DNA from: Botryosphaeria dothidea
Lineage: Eukaryota; Ascomycota; Dothideomycetes; Botryosphaeriales; Botryosphaeriaceae
DNA length: 64,000 nucleotides
Direction: 5' to 3'
NCBI GenBank assembly: GCA_011503125.2
Contig: WWBZ02000051.1
Span: forward strand, 3,286,001-3,350,000
Shown here: positions 53,383 to 64,000 of the stretch, one piece after another
Layout: each line of letters opens with the position of its first letter
Numbering within the stretch: position 1 is the first letter of the stretch
The notes under the pieces: model-generated
Database searches by the model: none
What the model saw: the letters and a program-made list of their open reading frames with translations, nothing else
What the model was told of the DNA's origin: nothing
Program-made: the position numbers and the translations under genes

Positions 53383-55815
53383 ATGAAGCATCCATTGTTC
53401 TGGTTCCTTGGTATGGCTTTCTTGGCGGGGGCCCAGGCCCTTCAGCCGCATGACGTCCTGGATAGCCAGCTTCAGCCTCGCGATACAGTCACAACTCTTC
53501 ATGCCCCTTTGAGTTTATCGTATGGAGCCTCCCGTAAAATGCGGTTCATACTGATTGAAGCCGCAGGTCCCAGACTTGGAGTGGCATAGACGGGCAATGG
53601 TACGAAGGGTCCTCCCGGTACTCGGCGCCACTGACCGCTGTAGGACTTCCTATAATCTCCGCTTAGGGTCACCACAATTTCAGAACGTACTCGTGATCCC
53701 ATCCACAAAGGCGACAACCGTCTACGCTATCGATCCGGAAGGGTGTGGTGCTGGCCGGTTCTTGAACGGCACAGAAGAAGACTGCATATCGAACCGTGGT
53801 GGCGTCTTTAACTCCAATGCCTCAAGTGATTGGCTAGACGCATCCTTTTATTGGATAGGTATCGACAACAATCTAGGATACAACGCAAAAGGCTCCTACG
53901 GCAATGGCCAAGTTGGTATCGGTTACGGTAATGCTGGCCCTAGCGTTCAGCACCAACTTATGGCGACCGTGGCCAACTCAAATTGGTGGTTTGGCGTGTT
54001 TCCGCTCAATCCCCGGCCGACAAATCGGTCAGACACCAATACTCCAGAGACCAGCCTTCTGCAATCATTGAAAGATAGCAACAACACACCCAGCCTTTCA
54101 TGGGGCTATACTTCAGGCGCTAAGTACCGTATGTCTTCTCGTTGCTGACGCAAATGCCTTGCTCTGTGTTTTCATCAACGTTATATGCATTCTTCCCCTA
54201 CGGTTTCTTGCGCTCGCTTCGGCAGTCACATTCTCAATCAGCGGCTTCTAACGTATGGTCCCTTCTAGGTTCCGAAACATTCTACGGGAGCTTGACTCTT
54301 GGAGGATATGATTCGGCACGCTTTGATAATTCATCTCAGATCACTGTGCCCTTCAGACAAGATGACGACAGGGACCTTATGATACGAGTGAATGAGATTA
54401 AGACGAACGATTCAGCCAACCCTATTTCTTCTACTCCTTTGGATCTCGTCATCGATTCGACAGTGCCGTACCTATACCTACCACAAGAAGTTTGCCAAGC
54501 ATTTGAAAAGACGTTCGGCCTCGAATGGAACAGCACAGTGGAGCTATATACCATGAGCGACTCGCAGTACAGTACCCTGGTAGAGCGAAACACCGGTATA
54601 GATTTCAACGTTGGGCCAAGCAACAATACAACCACCATTCACTTCCCAATCAAAGCCTTTCTCCCCCAGGCCAACTTTCCATTGATTCCGGACAACAAGA
54701 CGACGTACTATTTCCCTATCAAGCAGGCAAACTCTTCGGATAAACACACGCTCGGGCGCACGTTCCTCCAAGAAGCCTATATCACCTATCATTACGAGCG
54801 GGGTTACTTCAATATAGCCCCCTGTGTTTGGCCAAACGACACATCTCGGCCACCATCTTCCGCCATAGTACCCATCACAAATGGCAACAGCGACTCCAAC
54901 CCAAACGACAACGGCCAACACTCCATCTCGGCAGGCGCCATCGCCGGCGCCGTCGTCGGCGGCATCATCGCGGGCCTCCTCCTCGCCGCGCTCATCGCCT
55001 ACATCTGGCTGCGCCGCCGCCGACACGCCCAACAGCGCGCGCAATCCCTCAAAGCCGCGATCTCCGTCGCGCACACGCGCAGCTCCTCCAGCGCGACGCT
55101 TCCCGGCGGCCGGCCGCGCGCGGGCTCGCGCCTGGCGTCCTTCTTCCGCAACCCGTGGGGGTCCGTGTCGGACGGCGACGGCATCGTGCCGGGGCACTAC
55201 GAGCTGCCGGTGGACCCGATGGGGCTGACGCCGGCGGAGCAGGAGGTGGCGGCGCGCGAGCGCGAGCACAAGCGGCACCTGTCGAACGAGCTGGACGCGG
55301 AGGTGTCGGCCGTGCACGAGATGTACCAGCCCAAGCTGGCCGTGCCGGAGATGCCGGGCGACGAGCCGTTCCCGACGTACGTTTCGGGCGACGGCGCGAC
55401 GGTCGAGGGCAACGCGCTGAGGGCGGCGCAGCTGGAGCGCGAGCGCGAGCGCGAGGAGGCGCGCAGGGCCGTGTACGAGATGGACGCGACGGCGGGGCTG
55501 TCGAGCGCCAGCACGCCGTTGCCCAGCCCGCCGATGCCGAGTCCGGGCCAGATTGACGCCATCGTGCGGAAGGAGCGCGACGAGCGGGAGAGGCTGGAGG
55601 CGGAGCGGGCGGAGGCGGAGAGGATCAGGTCGCGGGAGTTGGCGCGGCGGGTGAGCGACGGTAGCGCGGATGTGAGCACCGATGGGACGGCCAGGCCGGA
55701 CACTGAGCGGAGAGTCAGTGATCTGAGTCCCATCAGCGAGAACAGCGTGTTTGGCGGAAGCCCGACGAGTCCGAGCAGGCCCTATACGGGAAGTAGAAGG
55801 GTGAGTCGGGATTAG
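53383..55815 (+). CDS. Membrane-anchored aspartic-protease homologue lacking the first catalytic Asp
   Basis: 733 aa in four exons (53383-53519, 53567-53599, 53644-54128, 54269-55815), the second exon only 33 nt. It has a signal peptide (FWFLGMAFLAGAQAL) and an A1/pepsin-like ectodomain. The start APLSLSSQTWSGIDGQWTSYNLRLGSPQF is the usual N-terminal strand. At the first active-site position, where pepsins have Asp-Thr-Gly, this protein reads VLVIPSTKATT. The second site is present as VIDSTVPYLYLP. A single TM span follows (AGAIAGAVVGGIIAGLLLAALIAYIWL), then RRRR and a cytoplasmic tail of about 270 residues with a charged coiled-coil-like region (QLEREREREEARR). Fungi have a family of such proteins; with one Asp missing it is probably not a protease and may be a wall sensor or binding protein. 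Confidence 0.88.
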
Positions 55816-58800
55816 AAGGGCGTTTGCATTGATCTTGTCTTTTCACTGTTCTAATGCTACATTTCTGGTTCCGGACGTGACGGCCGCAGAAACATAATAA
55901 TACTGTCGACTCTAGGGAAATCGATGATATCTTCCAAACCACGACGTGCAACTACGTGAGAAGTCATGAATCGTTCACCATGCAAAAGGCCCCACAGTGG
56001 ACAGCCTCAGGCACGCACGCCATCCCCAAAGCCGAACGTCCCTCGGTACTTTGCCTGATCACTGAGTGAAAAGGGCTCCGACGTTCGAACTTCATGCAGC
56101 TCTTCCTTTTTGGGCATGCGCACAGTCGCGCCACCGCCGGAGAGGGTCTACGTGTATGCGCGACGATACACCTACATATGCAGCCAGCCGCTGGTCACAA
56201 AAAGAACCTGTTGAGCGGGCTCCCCAACCAACAAAAGCGGCCCGCACGCCGAGTATCATCGCCACAGAATGCTACATATCCGCCCCTTACAAGCACAATG
56301 TGTGACTGTTGCGCGGTCTGACGAGCACACGGAGGCCGCCCGTGGTGGACGGATGGACTGAGGAGAATGGCGTGCAGACAAAGGATTGTGCTCGGCGTTG
56401 CGGATCGGCGGGCTACGCTGCTCCTATGAGTGTTTGCGCTTATCGCTGCAGCCTGCCGCTTTGGAGCAACGGGCGCCGCGGCGGACTGGGGGAGGACCAC
56501 CCTCGAACGTCTTGAGAATGGGTATGCGTTCAGAATGCATTGCTGCCCCCTCGTCAGCCTGGTGGCGGCGGTGGCGCCCCACCACCGACCAACGAATTTT
56601 CAAGCACAGAGGCCATTGTTCGACGCACAAGATTCTTGGGTGTCAGCGCTGCCTGGAGCTGAAAAGAATTCTGCGCGCGATGCGTCCCGTTTCTTTTTCT
56701 CCGGCCTTCCTGGGATACGTGCTTTGGCATCATGAGGTCGGCCGCCTGCACGCAAAACGCGGGACGGGGAGCGTCCATCACACGCATGTCAACGTGCGGG
56801 ATCCTAACCGCATGTGTGCGCCTGCATGGAGGTCGAACTTCTGGAAAGTGTGCAGACATGGCCACCATGCGGACTTGCGCTGGCGTTCACGCCCCCAACC
56901 GACGGCGGAGGAGAGAGGCTGCGCAGTGGCTGGGACGGACGGGAGCGGGAGCATGCATGTGCTTCCACCTGCTGTCAGAAACGGGGGTCCATGCAGCGGT
57001 TCGGCGCGGACACGGACGGGTCGAGCTGGTCGAAGATTCCTCGCTGCGTCCGAAGTTGCGGGAGGCTGCTGCTGACATGCCTGTGGACGGGAGCGAGACC
57101 GATGGATCCTGGGCATGCTGAGAGTGTTTGCGGCACAGCGAGAGGCTGCTACGGGCTCCCTATCCGCCCGCCTCGTTTGCTACCACGCCGCTTTGCGCCA
57201 ACCCGGAAGAGCGTGAGGCTGCAGGGCGACAAGACCACAGCGCGCTGGCAGGAAGACAAGAGACCTGCGCGGATTTGCCCTTTTTCGAGAGCGCTGCATG
57301 AAGGTCGAACGTCTGCGTCTTTGTTCTAGTTACGCAATGGCAATTGCATCGAAGGCCGGCGTCGAAGCTTGCGTTTCCTCGAGCGAGGCTAGGGATGGCG
57401 TCCGCCATCGTCTCTGCACCACCGGACTTTTGAGAGACAGGGGAGCCAGCCGGCGGACCGGCGTGCATGCGACGATTCAGTTCGAGGCCCGGGTCCTGCA
57501 TGAGTGTCACGACACCATGGCCGGCCGGCAGTGCGAGCACATGGCCGTCGGCCGCAGTTGCGCTGGCCGCCGGCGCTGTTTGAGGCTCGACAATGGCAGT
57601 ACCATCGCCGGTCACAAGCTCCAGGAACGTCCCGCATCAACACCCGCGGCGCCGAGCAGCTCAGCACATCCAACCGCAAAGCCTTATCAGTGGCATGGCG
57701 CCTGCCCCAGGTCCGGCCTTCGGCTGTCGCCCACAACTTCAGACGTCTGCACGGCCTGCTGCAATGCCGTGGAACGCGACAACCCCGCTTCCTGCAGTCC
57801 ACGTAACGCCAGCCACTGTCCTCCTGGGCGCAAGACGTGGCCAGCGAGGAGCGCGCCCGTCCGTCGGGGTGCCCGAAGAAGGCCGAGAGCCTCGTACCGC
57901 GGGCGTTTCTCGCGAGCCGCGGAAGCCGCACGACGTTCGAAGTTGTGTTGCTGCGACTTTTCCGCCGACCACTCGGAAAAAGAGCTGCTTCTCGACCTAT
58001 TTTAGTGCCCACGGGGGGGGGGCGAGGGCTCGGTCCGCCAGCGCATTGCCCGACGATCTTTCCAGTCGGTTGGCCGGCCTGGGCTGACGAACGACGAGAG
58101 AATGAGGACGCAAGGCAGAATCAGGCAAGATTTCAGGGAATGTCAGGCAGGCAAGGGCGCGGGGAGGGTTAAGGCGTCCGCCGTCTGCGCGCCAACAGAC
58201 GATGACGAAAATCTTTGCTCGTCCAACTTCGAACGTCTGAAGAGGTGCTTGGCCGTCGGTCGGCGGGAGTCTAGAGTTTCTTGGACGCGTTGCTTGTGCC
58301 GCCTGCGTTCCACGGGTCGCCGCAGGCCGAAAAAGGTGGGTTTGAGAGAGCCGCTCGGTGTTTAGAGAACACCGCCTTCGGGCTTCACGCGCTCGAGAGG
58401 CAGGTACTGATGTCTGCTTTTCGGAGGAATTGATCTCGAGCATCCTCTGCGGCACGAGCTGCAATACGCGCGGCGCTCTTGGCCATTGAGGTCAAGCAGA
58501 AATTCAATCTTTTTGACACTCAAGACCCTGCCAGCCGCTAGCAAATCCGCCCTCGCCCTCGCTGAAACCTCCCTTCCAACGACTCAGCCTTCACCCCCTC
58601 GGACTTGAGCCGCGTCTCCGACCTGCCATTCCCTGGACAAAATTTGCACGTTGCTGGTACCAACATCGAACGTCTGAAGGACTGCTTGGCTGCCGCTCTA
58701 CCGATCACTTAACATCCCATCGAGCGATCCGTTTGGTCGCCCTTCCACCATCCGTTCCCTGGCTCGCTGCCAATTTCTCTCGGCCTGCATTTTCTCGGAG

Positions 58801-59621
58801 GCAAGCCGAGCCGCTGATCTGGCGAGCAGCGACGACGTGATGTAGAGCCGCATCAGCCCTACGAGGTGGCTGTGTCTGCCCTGCATTTCCATCAATGGCA
58901 TTGAACTCAAAGGCCGGGGTATCCAAGCCGCGCATCGCCATCTACTCATGTTTCGCTGGAAACAACTACAACAAAAGAAACCTAAAAGACGATCACGCCC
59001 AGCCCAAGCCCACTCCGCCGGCTCTCTCTTCCAACAGGAGAACGCCGCTCTGAATCCGAGAAATACGGATTAGCCGACCCGATATCGCCCGCTCCCCACG
59101 GCCCGATCGTCGCCCTCTGGAGGGAGAAAAAAGCCCATACGCACCTGAAAGACGCATGGAAGAGTGGATCTGATAAGATTTGCGCCGCGTCAACAACCAT
59201 GCCACGCACGCCCGTCTCCGCACCGCTCGACACCATCTTAAACCACTTGCGGAAATGTCCGCTGGCCGCCAAGCCTGGGACGACGCCGTCCGTCGTCTAC
59301 CCTCGCGCTTCGCGAGTCAAAGAAAACGGGGTTTGCGGCGGATGCTCTGCACGCTGCGGCTCCACCTGGACGGGAGATTCCCGAATCAGTCCGCATAAGC
59401 GTGTGCAGGTGGTGGTTACCGTGACATCGGGTCCGTGAAGCCCAAAGGCTTGCCCCGTGCTCTTTTTTTTTTTCATGCTCGTTCGACCCCGCTGGTGTTG
59501 AGTGTCGTTTAAAATGGTGGACCGCGCTGTCCTCCCATCGGCTGCGTGTCAATCTTATCAGATCCTTTCTTTCTACCCTCACACATACGAGCTGCGGCAG
59601 CGGCTGTAGCTTTGCGGAGTC
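55816..59621. other. 3.8-kb gene-free region with TTCGA-motif copies
   Basis: No recognisable gene on either strand. It contains copies of the GACGTTCGAA family (see the repeat entry). Three of them extend into a longer shared unit ending in CATGCAG (56080, 56833 and 57295). Two others share about 30 bp (58223 and 58660). A run of about 10 G occurs at 58013-58022 and a T-run at 59464-59473. The last 150 bp is the promoter side of the MFS gene. Confidence 0.6.
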
Positions 59622-61344
59622 ATGAGCGCTGCCTTGGAGAATGGCAACGGAGAGCTGGCTCGGGAGAAGACGAATGATGTGGTGGGTGTGGCGGCGGTCA
59701 ACGACGGGAGCAGCGGGGATGCGGCGTCCATGAGGAGCGAGGGCGGGCGAAGCACGAATATTCCCCTGCGGATGAAGATTATCTCGATCATCTTGGTTAC
59801 TGCGATCGGATTTGGTTCGCACTGGAGCAGTGGCGTGACGGGCGCCATGAAGAGTACGCTGAAGAAGGTATGTGCGGTGTTTTGCACTCGGCTGATGGTT
59901 GAAGAGAAAGTTCGCAAGAAGTGGCATGGAAGCTGACTGATGAGAAAGAAATTGCACATCAACAACGCGCAGTACTCCGTTCTTGAGGCCAGTGAGGACT
60001 TCATGGTCACGGCACTGATTCTGGTTAGCGGTGCAGTGACGGATCGAATTGGTGGTGCAGGTGAGTCCTCCCCCCCCCCCCAACTCTTCAGTACTCCGTC
60101 CCGACTAACCAACTCCAGGCGCCATGCTTTGGGGTAATGCAATTTACAGCATCGGCTCTATTCTCATTGCCGCCGCCACGACCGTTCGTTCCTACAAATT
60201 CATGATCTTTGGCGTTGTCGTTCAATCACTCGGAGACATCGCAACGCAGGTCGCCCAGTACAAAGTCTTCAGCTCCTGGTTCGCCCCATCCAACGGTTTC
60301 GCCTCAACCTTAGGCTTCGAGCTCGGAATCGGCAAGATCGGATCCTTCGTCGGCAAAGCCACCGCCAACATCATCGCGAAGAAAACCGGCGACTTCAGCT
60401 GGGTGTACTGGACGGCCGTCTTCATGAACCTCTTCACCAACGTCGCAACGCTCGTCTTCTGGTTCTTCACGCGGTGGTGCGACAAGCGCTACTCGGGCGT
60501 CGCCGACCCGGCCACGGGCGAGAAGCTGACCGAGAAGAACAAGAAGTTCGAGTTCGGCAAGATGCTGCGCCTCCCCTGGCCCTTCTGGGGCATCATCCTC
60601 TTCTCGCTCTTCCAGACCAGCACCGCCGTCGTCTACTCGCAAAACGCCACCGAGCTGGCCGAGCAGCGCTTCGAGATCGACGCCGTGACGGCTGGGTGGT
60701 ACAGCGCCATGTCGCAGTATCTCGGCTTCTTCCTCGTGCCGCTCATCGGCATCTTCGTGGACCTGGTCGGCAACCGCCTCGCGCTCATGCTCATCTGCGG
60801 CCTCGGCATGCTGCTGTCCATGTGCCTGGCCGCGTGGGGCCCTTCGATCGGCGGCACGGCGGCCTCCTTTGGCATCTACGCGGTGGCCTTCACGTTCGGC
60901 CCCACCGTCATCATCGACGGCATCCGGACGTCGATGTGGTACCAGGAGGTCTTCGGGTCCGGCTACGCGGTCAAGATCGCCGTCAACAACAGCATGAACA
61001 TTATCGTGCGCATCGTCACCGGCGTCATTCAGGACCGCGACGACAACTCGTACGACAACGTCGTCATCGTGTACGTCGTGCTGGCGGCGGGGTCGGTCGT
61101 CGTCGCGGCGACGCTGTTCGCGATGGGTTTCTGGTACGTCGATCTGGGGAGGCTGCAGTGGACGAAGAAGCAGCGGTTGAGCAAGGGCGACGTCATTAAT
61201 GAGCGGAGGGAGGCGTTTGAGAGCGGCGAGGAGGGCAGGAGGAATAGGAAGATCAGCATGGGCTTCTTTATCTTCGTGCTTTTTTTGATTATGGGGGCGT
61301 GGGCGGCCTATTTCTGGGGCGTGGCGACGGGGAATAATGACTAG
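59622..61344 (+). CDS. Major facilitator superfamily transporter (MFSD1-like)
   Basis: 527 aa in three exons (59622-59867, 59949-60060, 60119-61344); the second intron has an ACTAAC branch site at 60104-60109 and a C-run. A 50-residue soluble N-terminus is followed by 11-12 predicted TM spans. Blocks: IPLRMKIISIILVTAIGFGSHW (TM1), NNAQYSVLEASEDFMVTALI, VSGAVTDRIGGAGAMLWGN (the family's loop 2-3 signature), LGFELGIGKIGSFVGKA, WGIILFSLFQTSTAVVYSQN and FGIYAVAFTFGPTVIIDGIR. The long loop after TM6 carries CDKRYSGVADPATGEKLTEK. The pattern is nearest to the MFSD1-like, possibly vacuolar, transporters; the substrate is unknown. The first intron's acceptor (GAGAAAG) is unusual but keeps phase. Confidence 0.88.
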
Positions 61345-64000
61345 GTGCTTCCCTGAACGGGACGATGAATCGGAAAGGGGGGGGGGAGCAACGAAAAAGA
61401 AGAAAGAGGAACAGAAAAGCACCACACTTCTTGTAATGAACTTCTGCATACAATACTGACAGACCGCTTGTCCACTTTGTGGGCGATGTATCGATCAGTG
61501 TCATTTCTCCGAAAGTGGATGCTTCTTCAAACCTCAACCCACACGATCCGTAAGTAGGACAGGACCATAGCGCGGAGACAAGGCCGAGAGAGTGCCCAAC
61601 ATCCCTCGCTTACGCCGTGCGGATCCCCTTCGGACAGAAGTGCATCCCCAGTCACGACGTTCGAAGTTGCGGAGTGAGGTCCGCTCGCTCCCCGCTCGTG
61701 CTTTTCCGCAAACGTGCTCCCTGGGACACCTTCCTACACCCGCATCCCGAGCATTTACGGGCACTGACGTAAACGACTGCGGGATGCGGTGGTTAGGCTG
61801 GAGCGTCCAACAAATCACAGCAGCATTTTGACTTCAATCTACCTTTTTCGTCGATATCCGCCTATTTCCTCCAGCCTTGCATTTCCGTCGAATGCCGTCC
61901 CAGGCGCACATAGTTAAGCCGAACCGCGCCGCAAATCGCCGTCAAGTGACGGGCGACGAAATGCCGGCACTGCCACATCTTTGCCGGTAGTAGACTTGCG
62001 ACGTTCGAAGTTGCGGAGGAAAAGGGAAAGAAAGGAGGCGCGTGGGCATGCGGAGAAAGGAAAGGGGGGGGTTCTGGAAAAAGAGGGTCCGCCCGCACCC
62101 CGTCCGTTCCCGTTTGGTCGGCCAACCTGCTTTGTCGGCGGCGCCGATGGTCGTCCGAAATGTTGCGACGTTCGAAGTTGCGGGCGGGTCCGCGGCGGGC
62201 CGAGGTGGGTTGGGTTTCTTATTGGTCTTTCGCGCTGTTGGGGGCATATAGGAACGCGTGTGCTTCATTGCGAGGGGTGGACGTCCGCTTGGTTGGAGAA
62301 GCGATGTATGAATTTTGGGGAGCTGACGCGGCGCATGCTGTGCGGAGATTGGGTCTTCCGCAAACGTTGATGGAGTTAATTTGGGCGAGAAAACTGATTG
62401 AAGTCGTCATGGAGGATGTTGTTATGAATTGTTACAAAGCTCGTTCGCTTACGGCTCGCTGTCAAGTTAGGTGAGGAAAAAGGATTAGTTGAACAATAGC
62501 ACTACTTTCCGCGCAGCAGAAACGCCCGACCTGAGACGCAGTCTCGCGTCGGTCTTCACCCACTATAGACATCTTGTTCATGGTATCATTTCTGAAGAGT
62601 AGCGAGTAGCGAGGCGTTTGTTGTGATGTGACCCGGGCAGGACGGGCGCCGAAAGCCCTCGTACAGTCGCAGGTGTAAAAGACGGGTACGCTTATTTGCA
62701 TCCATTATTTTCTTTCGAAAATTACAGACGTTCGAAGTTGGGCGCTTCCGCGCCCTCCCGCTTTTCCGATTCAGGCACCACGCGGGAGCCCTCTACAGCC
62801 TCGAACGTCGCAAACTCGTGAATGACGGACAAACTGGCTTACAGAAGCGCTGTGCATGACGTTTGTGAGAAGCGTTATGACGTTGTATTGCGGGGAGAAG
62901 GTTTCACTGCGAAAGGGGAGAGAAGACGACGGTGGACGAAGGAGGCGAGGAGACGTGTTTCCGCACAGGAAGCGTTACGGTCGGGACGCAAAAGGTTTCG
63001 CTCCGATCTGTGATGGCGCAAGCATGCCCGGAATGAATGCAAGCGAATGGCAGGAGAGGCCTCCTAACGGAGATGACGACGGACTTGTCGTTATCTTTCA
63101 CCCGCCACAGCCCCCCAGGTGAAGGGCTGGGCGGAAATCCAGGCTCCGAGGGGTCGTACTCATCCACCTGACCTGACCCTCCAATTCTGTGCACATAACC
63201 TACCTACCACAGTAAGCAGTCATGGCCGATGTGTAGTACAACCCCAATCTCGCAGCTTCAACCCCCTCTCCCACATTGCCCTCACACTTGGCATCCCTGA
63301 TCGAGAATCGCTCCTCCGATCATCGTAAAATTCGAGCATTTCGCAGTCCTGACGGTCCCGACAGCCCGATTCGTGTGGGACCGTCAGGATTTGAAGGAGA
63401 ATAACAGTTCCGCAACCAAATCCTGACGGTCCCACCCCACCATACTGATGGTCCCTCAAGTTTGCTACGTTCGAAGTTGCGCCGCGTCTGACGCCGCGGG
63501 GTGGGCCTAGCCCCGTTGAGTGTCCTGCAGGAGTTTCATCCCTGTCCAGCGTCGGACGTCGGGAATTGTGAATGAAAGACAGAAGTCCAAAAGTCATCCT
63601 CTGTCCCGCCGACGTTTTAGCGGTGCCCCGCCGACCTTGAGCCGGGATGTAGGTAGGTGTATTTTTGGCGTGAGGTGCAGGAAGACGACGATCAGGTGGA
63701 GCAGTCGAATGTCAGTTGAAATGACAGAAAACAAAGCGCGCGCGGTCAAGGAAGACTTGGCCGTTTATGCGGCGTGTGATTTGGCAATTGTGGAGGCATT
63801 ACATAACTTTCAGGAGCAACGTGTGTCGAGCATATTGCCGTTGCGGCTCTGGTGCATGCCACCGCGTCGGCCAAATTCCCGTGTCCACAAATATGCATGC
63901 ACGCCTTTTCTGTCCAGCGATGCAGCAGAACACGAACGAGGCCCGCAAAGCGCATCACCTTCAAACGTCGGGCATGATTCGAAACTGTCAGCATGGCCAG
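61345..64000. other. 2.7-kb gene-free right end
   Basis: No recognisable gene. It holds five of the seven exact ACGTTCGAAGTTG copies and the three-armed hairpin at 63347-63435. It also has a G-run at 61376-61386. Frames on both strands are short and overlapping. Confidence 0.6.
63347..63435. repeat. Three-armed inverted repeat (direct-inverted-direct)
   Basis: Arm 1 TCCTGACGGTCCC at 63347-63359; arm 2, its inverse, GTGGGACCGTCAGGATTTG at 63375-63393; arm 3 CAAATCCTGACGGTCCCAC at 63417-63435. Arms 2 and 3 pair perfectly over 19 bp with a 23-nt loop; arms 1 and 2 pair over 13 bp (TCCTGACGGTCCC with GGGACCGTCAGGA). Arm 2 can pair with only one of the others at a time. Confidence 0.9.

Larger units (their letters stand above)
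56080..63479. repeat. Dispersed 13-bp motif family ACGTTCGAAGTTG (7 exact copies plus variants)
   Basis: Exact copies: 57933-57945 (+), 58224-58236 (-), 61657-61669 (+), 62001-62013 (+), 62168-62180 (+), 62728-62740 (+) and 63467-63479 (+). Several are longer, sharing GCGACGTTCGAAGTTGCGG. Near copies: 56080 (+, GACGTTCGAACTT), 56503 (-, AAGACGTTCGA), 56833 (-), 57305 (-, CAGACGTTCGACC), 58664 (-, CAGACGTTCGATGTTGG) and 62801 (-, TTTGCGACGTTCGA). Spacing is irregular (164 to 3,400 bp) and no spacer is conserved, so this is not a tandem or CRISPR array. I know of no fungal element with this signature. Confidence 0.85.

Noticed and set aside
56066..57615. Recurring peptide FDLHAAL/FELHAAL in three frames of the right region
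   Set aside because: It is the translation of the repeated TTCGAcCTTCATGCAG unit on both strands; the surrounding frames have no shared sequence, so it is a DNA repeat, not a protein family.
57933..57945. Reading the motif as a heat-shock element (nTTCnnGAAn)
   Set aside because: TTC and GAA are adjacent with no two-base gap, and there are no alternating units.
60310..61449. 379-codon minus-strand frame
   Set aside because: Shadow of the MFS gene's third exon; Asp/Glu/His-rich nonsense.
57933..63479. CRISPR-like array made of the ACGTTCGAAGTTG copies
   Set aside because: Spacing ranges from 164 to over 3,000 bp, orientation is mixed, and the genome is eukaryotic.
1..64000. tRNA or rRNA genes
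   Set aside because: I found no stretch with a convincing T-arm and matching acceptor stem; a covariance-model scan would be needed to be sure.

Overview
This window looks like nuclear DNA of a filamentous ascomycete (Pezizomycotina). Most genes are split by 45-70 nt GT-AG introns, several with ACTAAC- or CTGAC-like branch sites. The families are typical of that group: a NACHT NTPase, a Zn2Cys6 regulator, a LaeA-like methyltransferase, fungal rhodopsin-type 7TM proteins, a DUF6601 membrane protein and a mucin-like wall protein. A Ty1/copia element shows repeat-induced point mutation (RIP). I cannot name the genus. Exon joins were made by hand from splice sites, reading frame and family conservation.

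Layout. 0-3 kb: a NACHT (STAND/NLR-type) gene running off the left edge, with a decayed 5' part. 3.3-6.9 kb: a broken Rad5/HLTF-like SNF2 helicase. 7.0-12.4 kb: a secreted M43-type metalloprotease, a DUF6601 membrane protein and an unrecognised 582-aa protein. 13.5-18.8 kb: a LaeA-like methyltransferase with one in-frame UGA, a DUF1993 protein and a Zn2Cys6 transcription factor. 18.8-21.3 kb is gene-free. At 21.3 kb is a small secreted peptide with the cysteine spacing of CS-alpha-beta defensins. 23.4-26.6 kb: a probable mitochondrial protein and a secreted FAD amine-oxidase-like enzyme. 26.8-28.7 kb: a broken ankyrin gene. 29.1-34.5 kb: one complete but dead copia element with 158-bp LTRs and a 5-bp target duplication. 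34.9-47.7 kb: two rhodopsin-like 7TM proteins, an ATP-grasp-like protein, an esterase, a small gene with an in-frame TAG, an F-box protein, an octapeptide-repeat protein and a VOC-fold protein. 48.2-55.8 kb: a 1202-aa Ser/Thr-rich wall protein and a membrane-anchored aspartic-protease homologue lacking its first catalytic Asp. 59.6-61.3 kb: an MFS transporter.

The genes do not form an obvious operon-like pathway or a biosynthetic cluster. The clearest theme is decay around the retroelement: the NACHT, SNF2 and ankyrin loci all carry stops or frame breaks, and all six differences between the two LTRs are RIP-type CpA/TpG to TpA changes.

The most unexplained signal is in the otherwise gene-poor right 8 kb. 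The 13-mer ACGTTCGAAGTTG occurs seven times exactly, with several near copies, on both strands and without a fixed period. Close to it is a three-armed hairpin made of the same arm in alternating orientation.
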